Below are positions 63,601 to 64,000 of a stretch of 64,000 nt of DNA, in pieces. The DNA is taken from assembly GCF_051622035.1 (NCBI RefSeq), contig NC_135357.1, positions 14,033,001 through 14,097,000 of the forward strand. Reading direction: 5' to 3'. Numbering within the stretch: position 1 is the stretch's first letter; every line of letters starts with the position of its first letter. This DNA is from Arctopsyche grandis (taxonomy: Eukaryota > Arthropoda > Insecta > Trichoptera > Hydropsychidae). The notes below the pieces were generated by a model. That model was not told where the DNA came from. It saw nothing but the letters and a program-made list of their open reading frames with translations, and ran no database searches. Made by a program: the position numbers and the translations under genes.

Positions 63601-64000
63601 TATCGCCATCGACGAAAATTGCTCCCAACATTAAATTTTACTGGCGCGTACATAATATAATTTAAGGTCTAAGTAGTGTAAAATATCTATGCGGCTTTAT
63701 TTATGTACGTACATATATGTATGAATGTATGTATATTTATATGAATATCTTGATTAATTTTAACGAAAGATCCGCCCATTATTTTTGAATACAACGTTAT
63801 AATTTTAGAACAAGAAGTTTTTATGAAGGATTGCAATGTTATTTTCAAAAGAAAAATCTTCTTTTATATTAAATAAAATCTACTTTTATATTCATATTAA
63901 AGTATTTTGTTACAACCAAAAAATTATTTTTGATACGACTGTTTCAGCGTCTGCTAAATTCAGCAGTCGATTTTTGATGTTTCAAGAGTTTTTGAACTAA
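60611..64000. other. Non-coding, nothing recognised
   Basis: Patches less rich in AT at 61170-61380, 61700-61960 and 63240-63650 are single-copy in the window. They could be intronic enhancers or unrecognised exons, but none has a clear exon structure. Confidence 0.5.

Overview
This is AT-rich eukaryotic DNA, almost certainly from an insect. The evidence is a spliced cuticle-protein gene with a chitin-binding Rebers-Riddiford domain, an intact RTE-type LINE, tRNA-derived SINEs, several Helitron and DNA-transposon families, long (TA)n arrays, and TATG/TACA-rich simple sequence throughout. There are no operons, CRISPR arrays, rRNA genes or tRNA genes outside SINE heads. The species cannot be named from the sequence alone.

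Only two host genes can be supported, both on the + strand. (1) Positions 3224-7690 hold a four-exon gene for a secreted, resilin-like cuticular protein of about 485 residues. All exon junctions have AG/GT borders and keep the reading frame. (2) A single first coding exon at 38461-38518 encodes a signal peptide and ends in a splice donor. The rest of that gene must lie beyond a very long intron, probably outside the window. Two GC/CpG-rich stretches upstream (about 33.4-33.76 kb and 35.96-36.65 kb) look like promoters with non-coding leader exons. The first ends in a near-perfect donor. They may be alternative starts of gene 2, which is an inference.

Most of the rest is transposon-derived. 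From 7.7 to 20 kb there are (TA)n arrays, the complete 985-residue RTE polyprotein on the - strand (10102-13059), two copies of one Helitron family (14.4 and 15.7 kb), a decayed LINE tail and a SINE. A three-level nest lies at 24.86-25.83 kb: an RTE fragment, split by a TIR element, itself split by a MITE. From 29.2 to 30.5 kb there are two copies of a TIR element (another is at 45.2-45.6 kb), each broken by later insertions. A second Helitron family, with a CCGAGCGAAGCCGGG-type 3' hairpin and CTAG|T ends, has five copies in the window, three of them with both ends clear; a third family has one end at 40.0 kb. Further MITEs with readable target-site duplications lie at 40.49, 45.77, 50.37 and 51.18 kb, and hAT remnants at 52.8-54.5 kb.

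I found no new multi-gene system. The most useful observations are the alternative-leader/uORF layout of gene 2, the intact RTE whose stop codon is part of its own 3' (TGA)n tail, the Helitron end structures, and several TIR families whose ends and insertion-site duplications can be read directly.
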